A stretch of 6,372 nt of DNA from an uncultured Oscillospiraceae bacterium (GTDB lineage: Bacteria > Bacillota > Clostridia > Oscillospirales > Oscillospiraceae), in the NCBI GenBank assembly GCA_900763995.1, contig CAAFMK010000031.1, forward strand, positions 1 through 6,372, written 5' to 3'. A program made the translations under genes and the position numbers. Position 1 is the stretch's first letter. Every line of letters starts with the position of its first letter. Under the pieces are notes generated by a model, which did not search any database, was not told the origin of the DNA, and saw nothing but the letters and a program-made list of their open reading frames with translations. Shown here in pieces: positions 1 through 6,371 of the stretch.

Positions 1-1258
1 GGCACTGGCCCAGGATCTCTTTCTCCATCCGGAGCAGGGGTACCACGAGTACCGCACTGCCCAGGTAGTGTCAGACTTTTTGAAAAAGCTGGGGCTAACC
101 ACCAAAGAGGGCTTGGCCATCACTGGAGTAAAGGCCGCCATTGGCAGCGGCAAGGGCCCAAATGTGGCCCTTATTGGAGAACTGGATGCAGTGTCCTGTC
201 CCTCCCACCCCAACGCCAGTCAGGAGGGCTATGCCCACGCCTGTGGCCATTACGCCCAGCTGGTGTGTATGCTGGGTGCCGCTCTGGCTCTCAGTGATCC
301 AGAGGTGTCCGCCAGTCTGGACGGCACCGCCACTATTTTCGCCGTCCCCGCTGAGGAGTTCCAGCCCTCCTCTGTGTTGGAGAAGGTGCGGGCCTCCCAC
401 GATGTCCACTGCGCTGGTGGCAAGTGTGAGCTGATCCGCCGGGGTGAGTTTGATGAGGTCGATATGGCCATTACCACCCACACCATGATGGTGGGACGGG
501 AAACCGATACAAAAACAGATTTGATGCTGGGGAACAGCGCCTGTAACGGCTTTATTGGTAAGACAGTGTATATGTACGGTAAGGCCTCCCACGCTGCCGC
601 CGCACCCCACATGGGGGTCAATGCCCTGAATGCGGCCTGTCTGGGTATGTCCGCTCTGGGCATGGTGCGGGAAACCTTTGAGGAGAAGGACTGTGTCCGG
701 GTACATCCCTATATCCGAGAGGGCGGAGAGGCCATCAATGTGGTGCCCAGCCGGGTGGTGGTAGACATGATGGTGCGTGCCAACACACAGGCTGTTATTG
801 AGTCTACCAGCACCAAGGTAGACAACTGCTTTCTGGGGGCCGCAATGGCCATTGGCTGTGAGGCGGAGATCCGTAACTCCCAGGGCTATATGCCCTGTCC
901 TGAGCGCCTGCCCGACCAGGTTATGTATGATGCAGCAGCGGCTCTTGGAGACAATATCACTGTGTCCTCTGTACCCGCTGGTATCTGCAACACCGCCAGC
1001 ACAGATGTGGGCGATCTGTTTGCCATTATGCCCGTGCTCAACTTCACCTTTGGCGGTAGCACAGGTGCCCTCCATTCCAAGGACTATACCGTTACTGACC
1101 CTGATACAGCCCACCTTCTTCCAGCGAAAATGATGGCTCTGCTCACCTACCACCTTTTGAAAAATGGCGGCAATGAGGCCCAAGCCATTATGAAAGACTA
1201 TAAAGCCCCCTATACCAAAGAGGACTACAAGAGATATACCCAAGAAATCAGCGGCTGA
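1..1258 (+). CDS. M20-family amidohydrolase, AbgB/PM20D2-like, 5'-truncated by window edge
   Basis: Predicted cytosolic metal-dependent amidohydrolase that would cleave an N-acyl or N-aroyl amino acid or a dipeptide-like amide. The reading frame is open from base 2. Residues 9-16 (HPEQGYHE) form the usual N-terminal M20 motif, so the real start lies left of the window. The GTG at 68 is internal (Val in QVVSDFL) and should not be used as the start. Counting from the Ala at base 2, 418 residues are visible. Candidate metal ligands are Cys81 and His83 (AHACGH), Glu119 (with Glu118 as likely general base), His160 and His358 (ALHSKDY). Asp62 lies in GELDAV. The GE-x-DA and HACGH pattern followed by Tyr-Ala-Gln, rather than the GHDxH of M20D enzymes, resembles the AbgB/PM20D2 branch. 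A dimerisation lid domain probably spans about residues 180-310 and contains GKASHAAAAP. There is no signal peptide in the visible part. It ends at TGA, facing the operon on the other strand. The family is sure; the substrate is unknown. Confidence 0.9.
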   Translation, partial: ALAQDLFLHPEQGYHEYRTAQVVSDFLKKLGLTTKEGLAITGVKAAIGSGKGPNVALIGELDAVSCPSHPNASQEGYAHACGHYAQLVCMLGAALALSDPEVSASLDGTATIFAVPAEEFQPSSVLEKVRASHDVHCAGGKCELIRRGEFDEVDMAITTHTMMVGRETDTKTDLMLGNSACNGFIGKTVYMYGKASHAAAAPHMGVNALNAACLGMSALGMVRETFEEKDCVRVHPYIREGGEAINVVPSRVVVDMMVRANTQAVIESTSTKVDNCFLGAAMAIGCEAEIRNSQGYMPCPERLPDQVMYDAAAALGDNITVSSVPAGICNTASTDVGDLFAIMPVLNFTFGGSTGALHSKDYTVTDPDTAHLLPAKMMALLTYHLLKNGGNEAQAIMKDYKAPYTKEDYKRYTQEISG

Positions 1259-1272
1259 TACGATATAATAAC

Positions 1273-1310
1273 AGTACCCCAGTCTATCCCAAGGGAGAGA
1301 CCGGGGTATT
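1273..1310. terminator. Probable bidirectional intrinsic terminator between convergent genes
   Basis: The arms 1275-1285 and 1298-1308 pair over 11 positions with one mismatch (1281 with 1302). The loop interior TCCC/GGGA (1287-1290 and 1293-1296) can extend the stem. Outside the stem, 1273 pairs with 1310, and 1274 with 1309 as a wobble. The plus-strand continuation is TTATATT and the minus-strand continuation is TTATTATAT: T-rich on both sides but without a long T run. It lies 15-50 nt after the stop of the left gene and about the same distance past the last operon gene. This position between two convergent stops supports a shared terminator. Confidence 0.75.
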
Positions 1311-1321
1311 ATATTCCTAAA

Positions 1322-2497
1322 TCACTGATTTTTCTCCAGATAGTCCACTGCAAACTGGACATAGATGCCCACGCCCTGATACAGCACATCCTCGTCTACA
1401 TCAAAGGATGGGTGGTGGTGGGAACAGACCAGACCCTTTTCTGGGTTCCGTGCCCCTAAATACCCAAAAACGCCAGGAATATGCTCCAGATAGACACTGA
1501 AATCCTCTGCACCAGTCATTTTTGGGAGCGGACACAGGCAATCAGAGCCTATGATCTTACAGGCGGCCTCCCGTGCGATCTCGTTGAGCTGTGTGTGCTC
1601 ATTGATCAGTGGGCTTGGGCCAAAGTAGTAGTCGCACTGTGCAGTACAGCCGTAGCCCTGAACCACACTGGACACCAGATTTTCTATGTATTTTGGCATT
1701 TGACTGCGGAACTCCCGATTGAACAGGCGCACCGTTCCCACCATCTCTACACACTCGCAGAGGATATTTTCCTTGGTGCCGCCATTCATCATCCCAACAG
1801 TCACCACCAGAGAGTCCAGGGGGTTATTTACCCGGCTCGGGATGGTTTGAAGGGCCATCACCGCAGCTGCCGCTGCTACAATGGCATCCTTGCCCTGATG
1901 GGGGGCGCTGCCGTGGGCAGATACACCTTGTACACGGATGGTAAATCGGTCACTACAGGCCATCCGCTCCCCGTCTGCAAAATTGGCCTTCCCACTGTCC
2001 AGCTCTGCCCAGATGTGCATCCCAAAAATGGCATCCACACCCTCCAGCACACCGCGCTTGACATACTCCTCAGACTTGCGGCCGATCTCCTCTGCCATTT
2101 GGAAAATCAGCTTTACTGTCCCCTTTAGTTCATGCCTGTGTTCCTGAAGAATCCGGGCTGCACCCAGCAGCATGGCGGTATGACAGTCGTGTCCACAGGC
2201 GTGCATCACGCCAGGATTGCGGGAAGCATAGCTCTTATCTGACTGCTCCTGAATGGGAAGTGCATCAATATCTGCCCGCAGCATCACCGTTTTCCCCGGT
2301 TGACCACCCTGAATGGTGGCTGTACAGCCGGTGATCCCATCAAAAAGCTGGACAGGGATCCCCACGCTCTCCAGCTGCTCTTTGATATAGCGTGTGGTTT
2401 CTACCTCGTACTCCCCCACCTCCGGGTGGGCATGGAGCCAGTGTCGGCAGTCCCACACATACTGTTCCTGTTCCTTTGCCAATTCCTGAATGTTCAT
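1322..2497 (-). CDS. M20D-family amidohydrolase, AbgA/aminoacylase-like (second tandem paralogue)
   Basis: Predicted cytosolic zinc or manganese amidohydrolase of 391 residues, the usual size for the M20D family (hippurate hydrolase, IAA-amino acid hydrolase, N-acyl-amino acid aminoacylase, AbgA). Motifs in order are AHPEVGEYE (residues 23-31), RADIDALP (74-81), MHACGHDCHTA (98-108), MAEE (134-137), GMHIW (159-163), VSAHGSAPHQGKDA (192-205, start of the lid domain), TGAEDFS (328-334) and HHHPSFDVDE (360-369). The expected binuclear metal ligands are all present: Cys101, His103, Glu137, His161 and His361, with Glu136 as general base. There is no signal peptide or membrane segment. The start overlaps the stop of the upstream paralogue as ATGA and follows an AGGAGGTG box by 7 nt, so translation is probably coupled. 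It has 13 cysteines against 8 in its paralogue, fitting a reducing cytoplasm. It is the last gene of the inferred operon. Substrate specificity cannot be read from the sequence. Confidence 0.93.
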   Translation of the reverse strand: MNIQELAKEQEQYVWDCRHWLHAHPEVGEYEVETTRYIKEQLESVGIPVQLFDGITGCTATIQGGQPGKTVMLRADIDALPIQEQSDKSYASRNPGVMHACGHDCHTAMLLGAARILQEHRHELKGTVKLIFQMAEEIGRKSEEYVKRGVLEGVDAIFGMHIWAELDSGKANFADGERMACSDRFTIRVQGVSAHGSAPHQGKDAIVAAAAAVMALQTIPSRVNNPLDSLVVTVGMMNGGTKENILCECVEMVGTVRLFNREFRSQMPKYIENLVSSVVQGYGCTAQCDYYFGPSPLINEHTQLNEIAREAACKIIGSDCLCPLPKMTGAEDFSVYLEHIPGVFGYLGARNPEKGLVCSHHHPSFDVDEDVLYQGVGIYVQFAVDYLEKNQ

Positions 2498-3668
2498 CCC
2501 TGTTCACCTCCTGCGGTCTGCTCCAGATAGTCGGCGGCAAACTGGGCATATTGGGCCGCTCCTGTGGAGAGGATCTGTTCATTGATTTTAAATTTCTCAT
2601 TGTGCAGGGGGTAGGCGCAGTCCTGCTCCTCATCATAGCACCCCAGAAATACAAACAGAGAATTGGGAATTTTCTCCATCAGATAGGAAAAGTCTTCACT
2701 GCCTGTGGCCACTGGGGTGGAACGCAGTACATCCTGCCCATACAGCTTCTGGGCCGATTTCCGAGCAATTTCGTTGAGGGCAAAGCTCTGATTTTGAACT
2801 GGCGGTTCCAGATAGTTGTAGTCCAGTTCCGCAGTACAGCCCATAGTCTCTGTGGTGGAGGAGACGATCCGGCGCATGGCCTGTTCTACAATCCCCCGTG
2901 CCTCCGGGGTGTGGGCACGGACAGTGCCCTCCATCACGGCGGTGTCTGTGATAATATTGAACTGGGTGCCCGCCCGAATGGTGCCCACTGTGACCACCAG
3001 GGAATTGAGTGGATCATTTATACGGCTGACAATGGTTTGGAGGTTGCAGATGATGGCGCTGGCGGCCACAATGGCGTCCCGGCCTTTTTGGGGCTGTGAC
3101 CCATGGGCGGATACACCGTGGACAGTGATTTTAAAGTTATCACAGCTGGCCATCAGGGGGCCATCCTGAATGGACAGCTTACCACTCTCAATAAAGGGCC
3201 AAATGTGCATCCCCATCGCTGCATCCACATCGGACAGATACCCCTTGTCCCAGTAGTAGTGGCTGCCCACAAACCGCTCCTCAGCTGCTTGAAACAACAG
3301 CTTTACTGTTCCATGGAGCTCCTTGCGCCCCTCCCACAACATCTGGGCGGCACCTAACAACATGGCTGCGTGACAGTCATGTCCACAGGCGTGCATCACA
3401 CCAGGGTGCACGCTCTCAAACGCCACCCCACTGTTTTCCTGAATGGGCAGGGCATCAATATCCGCCCGGAGCATCACGGTTTTACCGGGCTGCCCCCCCT
3501 GGATGGTGGCAATACAGCCAGTATAGTCTGAAAAGGTCTGGACTGGGATACCCAGCTTCTCCAGCTCTGAGACCAGATAGGCTGTGGTCTCATGCTCCTG
3601 AAAGGACAGCTCTGCGTGCTGGTGAAGATAACGACGGTGGGTGATGATATCCTCCCTCAGCTCTGCTG
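1334..3668 (-). repeat. Tandem gene-scale duplication (two diverged M20D units about 1190 bp apart)
   Basis: The two M20D genes are direct copies. Their proteins stay in register without gaps through at least residue 180 and share long identical blocks, for example around residues 61-84 (from TIQGG to PIQE). At DNA level a 20-base block around the MHACGHD codons is identical at 2190-2209 and 3380-3399 (offset 1190), and near the 3' ends CTCCAGATAGTC recurs at 1334 and 2521. Elsewhere the copies have diverged, so the duplication is old rather than an assembly artefact. Confidence 0.75.
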
Positions 3669-3687
3669 CCCGGTCTGCAAAATTCAT
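2494..3687 (-). CDS. M20D-family amidohydrolase, AbgA/aminoacylase-like (first tandem paralogue)
   Basis: Predicted cytosolic metal-dependent amidohydrolase of 397 residues, paralogous to the gene just downstream. The longest open frame begins at 3750, but I place the start at the ATG at 3687. It has an AAGGA box 7 nt upstream, it begins MNFADRAAEL in register with the paralogue's MNIQELAKEQ, and the 21 extra residues would lie across a hairpin and have no ribosome site. Motifs are QHAELSFQE (23-31), RADIDALP (74-81), MHACGHDCHAA (98-108), AAEE (134-137), GMHIW (159-163), VSAHGSQPQKGRDA (192-205), TGSEDFS (328-334) and PLHNEKFKINE (360-370). Putative ligands are Cys101, His103, Glu137, His161 and His362, with Glu136 as base, so the enzyme should be active. 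The segment after the glutamates (ERFVGSH) and the last-His segment differ clearly from the paralogue, suggesting a different substrate range. The 3' end carries the ribosome site of the next gene. Confidence 0.93.
   Translation of the reverse strand: MNFADRAAELREDIITHRRYLHQHAELSFQEHETTAYLVSELEKLGIPVQTFSDYTGCIATIQGGQPGKTVMLRADIDALPIQENSGVAFESVHPGVMHACGHDCHAAMLLGAAQMLWEGRKELHGTVKLLFQAAEERFVGSHYYWDKGYLSDVDAAMGMHIWPFIESGKLSIQDGPLMASCDNFKITVHGVSAHGSQPQKGRDAIVAASAIICNLQTIVSRINDPLNSLVVTVGTIRAGTQFNIITDTAVMEGTVRAHTPEARGIVEQAMRRIVSSTTETMGCTAELDYNYLEPPVQNQSFALNEIARKSAQKLYGQDVLRSTPVATGSEDFSYLMEKIPNSLFVFLGCYDEEQDCAYPLHNEKFKINEQILSTGAAQYAQFAADYLEQTAGGEQG
2505..2512 (-). promoter_or_regulatory. Strong Shine-Dalgarno box of the downstream M20D gene, inside the upstream gene
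   Basis: The minus strand reads AGGAGGTG, a near-perfect match to the 16S anti-SD, 7 nt before the ATG at 2497. It lies within the codons for the C-terminal GGEQG of the upstream hydrolase. With the ATGA stop-start overlap this supports translational coupling of the pair. Confidence 0.85.
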
Positions 3688-3694
3688 AACATAT

Positions 3695-3699
3695 TCCTT
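3695..3699 (-). promoter_or_regulatory. Ribosome binding site that fixes the start at 3687
   Basis: The minus strand carries AAGGA (inside GGAAAGGA) 7 nt before the ATG at 3687. No comparable purine box precedes the alternative in-frame ATG at 3750, where the upstream sequence is CATCAAACA. This decides the start of the first M20D gene. Confidence 0.75.
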
Positions 3700-3704
3700 T
3701 CCTG

Positions 3705-3740
3705 AAAAATGGCCTGAATCTAATCTAGACCCAAGCCATT
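3705..3740 (-). terminator. Strand-specific hairpin with short U tract between transporter and hydrolases (attenuator or mRNA-processing hairpin)
   Basis: Read on the minus strand, bases 3740-3726 and 3722-3708 form a 15-position stem around a GAT loop: 12 Watson-Crick and 3 G-U pairs, with no mismatch. Five U residues (3709-3705) follow, two of them in the stem. On the plus strand the three wobble positions become A-C mismatches, so the structure is favourable only in operon mRNA. It begins 43 nt past the abgT stop and ends just before the SD of the next gene. The U run is short, so partial termination, or 3'-end stabilisation of a glsA-abgT transcript, is more likely than full termination. 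Confidence 0.55.
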
Positions 3741-3782
3741 GGGATCTCATTGTTTGATGACAGGATTTTTCTCACACTGTAT

Positions 3783-5330
3783 TTACAGATAAATACCGCC
3801 GCCAGGGCCAAGGGGTAGATTCAGCACGATCCATACAACCAGCTGCAAAATCCACACAATGGCAAAGGTGATGGAGAAGGGGATCATATTGGCAATAATG
3901 GTGCCAAGTCCCACATTTTTGTCATACTTACGGGCAAATCCCAGAATGACAGGCATATATGTAAACAGTGGTGACAGGGGGTTGGTAATGGAATCACCAA
4001 TTCGATACACAACCTGTGTAATGGCGGGATCATAGCCCATGAGCATCATCATGGGGACAAAGACAGGTGCCAAAATGGCCCATTTTGCAGATGCGGAGCC
4101 AATGAACAGGTTTACAATACAGGAGACCAGGATCAGTCCGATCATCAAAGGCACACCCTTGAAGCCCAAATTGCTCAAAGTCTCTGCCCCGTTGATGGCC
4201 AGAACTGTACCCAGCTTGGATACAGCAAAGAAATTGGTGAAGATGGAAATAAAGAAGCACATGAAGATGTAGTTGCCCATCTCCGAAAATCCCTGGCTGA
4301 CCTCTGCCCAGACATCCTTGTCACTCTTATACTTGCCAATGGTAATACCATAGGCAAGGCCGGGAACCAGCAGACCCAGAGACACCATGAACACAATACC
4401 TTTTGTAAAGGGGGCTGCTCCACTGGTCAGGGAGCCGTTCTCATCAGCCAGGATGGCAGTCTCCCCAAAAATAGGTAGGGACAACAGCAGCATCAGTGTA
4501 AAAAAGCCCAACAGTGCCAGACCAGCATTGACCAGACCCTTCTTCTGAATGGGGGTCAGTGTGGCGATATTTTCATCAAAGTCGTGCTGTGCCAGCTCCT
4601 CGGCGCTGATGGGAAAGCGGTGTACCATCAATTTTTCCGTCAAAATGGTACCTGATACCGTCAGGATCACACAGGATGCCATCAGGAAATACCAGTTGAT
4701 GGCAATTGACCCGGTGTAGCTTGGGTCGATCATCTGGGCAGCGGCCTCTGTATATCCATAGGCCAGCGCATCGGACAGGCCTATCACCATATTTGCACAA
4801 AAGCCAGCGGCCACAGCGGCATAGCCAGCATACATACCCAGCAGTGGATGACGCCCTATGGACATATACAAAATAGCGGCCAGAGGGGGCAGAACAATAA
4901 ATCCGGCATCCCCCGCCATATTGAGGTTGATCCCCAGGAACATGATGACAGCGGTCACGATCCAGCCCTTCGACTTACCCAAAAAGCGCTCCATCAAAGC
5001 CACCAGGAATCCGCTTTTCTCAGCCACTGAGGAGCCGATCACGGCCACCAGCACCATACCCAGAGGGGCAAAGCTGGAGAAGTTTCCGATGACATTGCTC
5101 CACAGATACTGGATACCATGGATAGAAAACAGGTTTGTCACTGTGACGACCTCGCCATCGGCGGGATTTACAGCAGAAACCCCCAAAGCACTGCACAGCC
5201 AGGACACCAGCACAACGATCAGTGACAACCACAAAAACAGTGTAATAGGGTCTGGCAGCTTATTGCCCGCACGCTCGATCCCATCCAAGATCCGGTCAAA
5301 CGATCCTTTTTTATTTTTTTCCGCTTCCAT
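3783..5330 (-). CDS. abgT: AbgT-family (p-aminobenzoyl-glutamate) transporter
   Basis: Inner-membrane secondary transporter of 515 residues, close to E. coli AbgT (about 508). E. coli AbgT imports p-aminobenzoyl-glutamate; MtrF and YdaH of the same family are reported as sulfonamide exporters with nine membrane helices and two re-entrant hairpins. Visible here are the N-terminal signature ERAGNKLPDP (19-28), a first helix at about 29-50, NMAGDAGFIVLPPLAA (137-152), AAGFCANMVIGLSDALAYGY (174-193), ASAKWAILAPVFVPM (413-427) and YRIGDSITNPLSPL (442-455). Ser414, Trp417, Arg443, Asp446 and Pro454 keep the spacing of residues I recall as important in MtrF (S417, W420, R446, D449, P457). Asp187 may match its D193. 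The start is preceded by two purine boxes (AGGAGA, GAGGA). The gene begins 33 nt after the glutaminase stop, so the two are co-transcribed. Neighbouring M20 hydrolases favour uptake of an amidated amino acid over drug export. The family call is firm; direction and substrate are inferred. Confidence 0.95.
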   Translation of the reverse strand: MEAEKNKKGSFDRILDGIERAGNKLPDPITLFLWLSLIVVLVSWLCSALGVSAVNPADGEVVTVTNLFSIHGIQYLWSNVIGNFSSFAPLGMVLVAVIGSSVAEKSGFLVALMERFLGKSKGWIVTAVIMFLGINLNMAGDAGFIVLPPLAAILYMSIGRHPLLGMYAGYAAVAAGFCANMVIGLSDALAYGYTEAAAQMIDPSYTGSIAINWYFLMASCVILTVSGTILTEKLMVHRFPISAEELAQHDFDENIATLTPIQKKGLVNAGLALLGFFTLMLLLSLPIFGETAILADENGSLTSGAAPFTKGIVFMVSLGLLVPGLAYGITIGKYKSDKDVWAEVSQGFSEMGNYIFMCFFISIFTNFFAVSKLGTVLAINGAETLSNLGFKGVPLMIGLILVSCIVNLFIGSASAKWAILAPVFVPMMMLMGYDPAITQVVYRIGDSITNPLSPLFTYMPVILGFARKYDKNVGLGTIIANMIPFSITFAIVWILQLVVWIVLNLPLGPGGGIYL

Positions 5331-5336
5331 AAAATT

Positions 5337-5349
5337 TCCTCTCTCTCCT
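5337..5349 (-). promoter_or_regulatory. Ribosome binding site of abgT
   Basis: The minus strand reads AGGAGAGAGAGGA, two overlapping SD-like boxes; the nearer (GAGGA) lies 6 nt before the ATG at 5330. It occupies most of the 33-nt gap after glsA, leaving no room for a separate promoter or terminator. Confidence 0.7.
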
Positions 5350-5363
5350 GAAACACAACATAA

Positions 5364-6308
5364 TTACTTGGCAGAAGTACCCCCAAAGCAGTGCAGATTC
5401 AAACAATGGGACAGATACTCAAATACATGGTAGCCACCCACACTGTTCCCCTTTGCATCCAGAGCTGGCCCAAAGGCCGCAATGCCCATTTGCTGCTCCA
5501 CTGCACCTACAATACCTCCACCTACACCGCTCTTTGATGCAATCCCGACTTTCACAGCGAATTCACCTGAGCCATCATAAAGCCCACAGGTGAACATCAG
5601 GGTTTTCACGATTTGAACGATCCACCCCTCCACCAGCATCTCCCCGCTCACTGGGTCTACGCCGTGGTTGGACAGAATCAGACCAAAGTGTGCCAGATCC
5701 TCTGTATTTACATTGACTGAGCACATGCGAAAATACAGATCCAGCACCTCCTCAGCCCCATACTCCAGCACATTCTCACTTTGCATCATATAGGCCATGG
5801 CACGGTTGCGCATCCCTGTGCGATTTTCAGAGTGATACACCGCCTCATTAAGTGTGATACTGTCCCGTCCACACAGACGCCGGGTCAACGCAAGAAACCC
5901 TCCAAAGGGATCACTCTGGTTCATATTACAGCTGGCCACTGCAATGGCACCAGCATTGATCATGGGGTTTAATGGATACACTGTCTTTGTTTCCAGTTTG
6001 ATGATGGAGTTGAAGGCATCTCCTGTGGGCTCCATGCCAACCTTACTGAACACCTTGGTGTATCCACTGTTTTGCAGAGCATAGATCAGATTGATGGTTT
6101 TGGATATACTCTGGATGGTAAATTCCTGCTGCCAGTCCCCGCACCTGTAGCGCGTTCCATCTGCGGTCACAATACACGCCCCCAGCTGCTCCGGGTTGCC
6201 CTTGGCCAATTCTGGAATATAGCTTGCCACTTTCCCTGTATGCAGGAAGGTTCTGGCATACTCCACCGCCTGACAAAGAGCTATCTCGATTTCCATATTT
6301 CGGGCCAT
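5364..6308 (-). CDS. glsA: Glutaminase A (serine-dependent beta-lactamase-fold glutaminase)
   Basis: Cytosolic L-glutaminase (L-glutamine + water to L-glutamate + ammonia), 314 residues, matching the usual 305-315 of bacterial GlsA. Visible motifs are GKVASYIPELA (25-35), FTIQSISK (63-70) with catalytic Ser67 and Lys70 in the S-x-x-K arrangement, VGMEPTGDAFNS (90-101), NPMINAGAI (114-122), SENRTGMRNRAMA (160-172), TCGLYDGSGEFA (240-251) and KSGVGGGIVG (259-268). The substrate-binding residues of the family are in place: Ser67, Asn118, Glu161, Asn168, Tyr192, Tyr244 and Val262. The ATG at 6308 is chosen because GGGAG lies 7 nt before it; Met5 has no such box. It is the first gene of the inferred operon and is followed 33 nt later by abgT. 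In E. coli one glutaminase is paired with an amino-acid antiporter for acid resistance; here the partner is an AbgT protein beside amidohydrolases, which points to processing of glutamine released from an imported conjugate. Confidence 0.96.
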   Translation of the reverse strand: MARNMEIEIALCQAVEYARTFLHTGKVASYIPELAKGNPEQLGACIVTADGTRYRCGDWQQEFTIQSISKTINLIYALQNSGYTKVFSKVGMEPTGDAFNSIIKLETKTVYPLNPMINAGAIAVASCNMNQSDPFGGFLALTRRLCGRDSITLNEAVYHSENRTGMRNRAMAYMMQSENVLEYGAEEVLDLYFRMCSVNVNTEDLAHFGLILSNHGVDPVSGEMLVEGWIVQIVKTLMFTCGLYDGSGEFAVKVGIASKSGVGGGIVGAVEQQMGIAAFGPALDAKGNSVGGYHVFEYLSHCLNLHCFGGTSAK

Positions 6309-6315
6309 TCTTACA

Positions 6316-6325
6316 CTCCCTCTCC
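6316..6325 (-). promoter_or_regulatory. Ribosome binding site of glsA
   Basis: The minus strand reads GGAGAGGGAG, with its near edge 7 nt before the ATG at 6308. This supports Met1 rather than Met5 as the start. Confidence 0.7.
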
Positions 6326-6363
6326 AGTTATGTCAACTACTTCCCCACTGGGTCAGCCCTAAC

Positions 6364-6371
6364 TCTATATA
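6364..6371 (-). promoter_or_regulatory. Possible -10 element of the operon promoter at the window edge
   Basis: The minus strand begins TTATATAGAG at the right edge. TATATA or TATAGA each match four of six positions of the TATAAT consensus. A start site a few bases downstream would give a 5' leader of roughly 50 nt before glsA. The matching -35 would lie beyond the window, so this is only a candidate. Confidence 0.25.

Noticed and set aside
68..70. GTG as start codon of the left M20 gene
   Set aside because: The frame continues open to base 2 and encodes the conserved N-terminal HPExGxxE motif, so the GTG is an internal valine codon.
95..1243. Long open frame of 382 codons antisense to the left M20 gene
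   Set aside because: It is a shadow caused by codon bias on the opposite strand. Its translation shows no recognisable domain, while the plus-strand frame has complete M20 motifs.
1481..2128. Open frame of 215 codons on the plus strand inside the second M20D gene
   Set aside because: It is antisense to a clear enzyme gene and its translation shows no family motif or coherent domain pattern.
2392..3099. Open frame of 235 codons on the plus strand across the M20D junction
   Set aside because: It runs antisense through the ends of two well-supported genes. The protein looks like low-quality reverse-frame translation.
2190..3399. Near-identical blocks in the two M20D genes as mobile-element direct repeats
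   Set aside because: The blocks encode the same catalytic motifs in two paralogues and are embedded in general similarity. No transposase or terminal inverted repeats are present.
5305..5312. AAAAAAG as a dnaX-like programmed -1 frameshift site in abgT
   Set aside because: The reading phase is AAA AAA GGA, not the A AAA AAG phase needed, and the full-length zero-frame product is a normal AbgT protein.
4858..5433. Open frame of 191 codons on the plus strand antisense to abgT and the end of glsA
   Set aside because: It overlaps two confident genes and shows no conserved motif. The AbgT frame explains the region.
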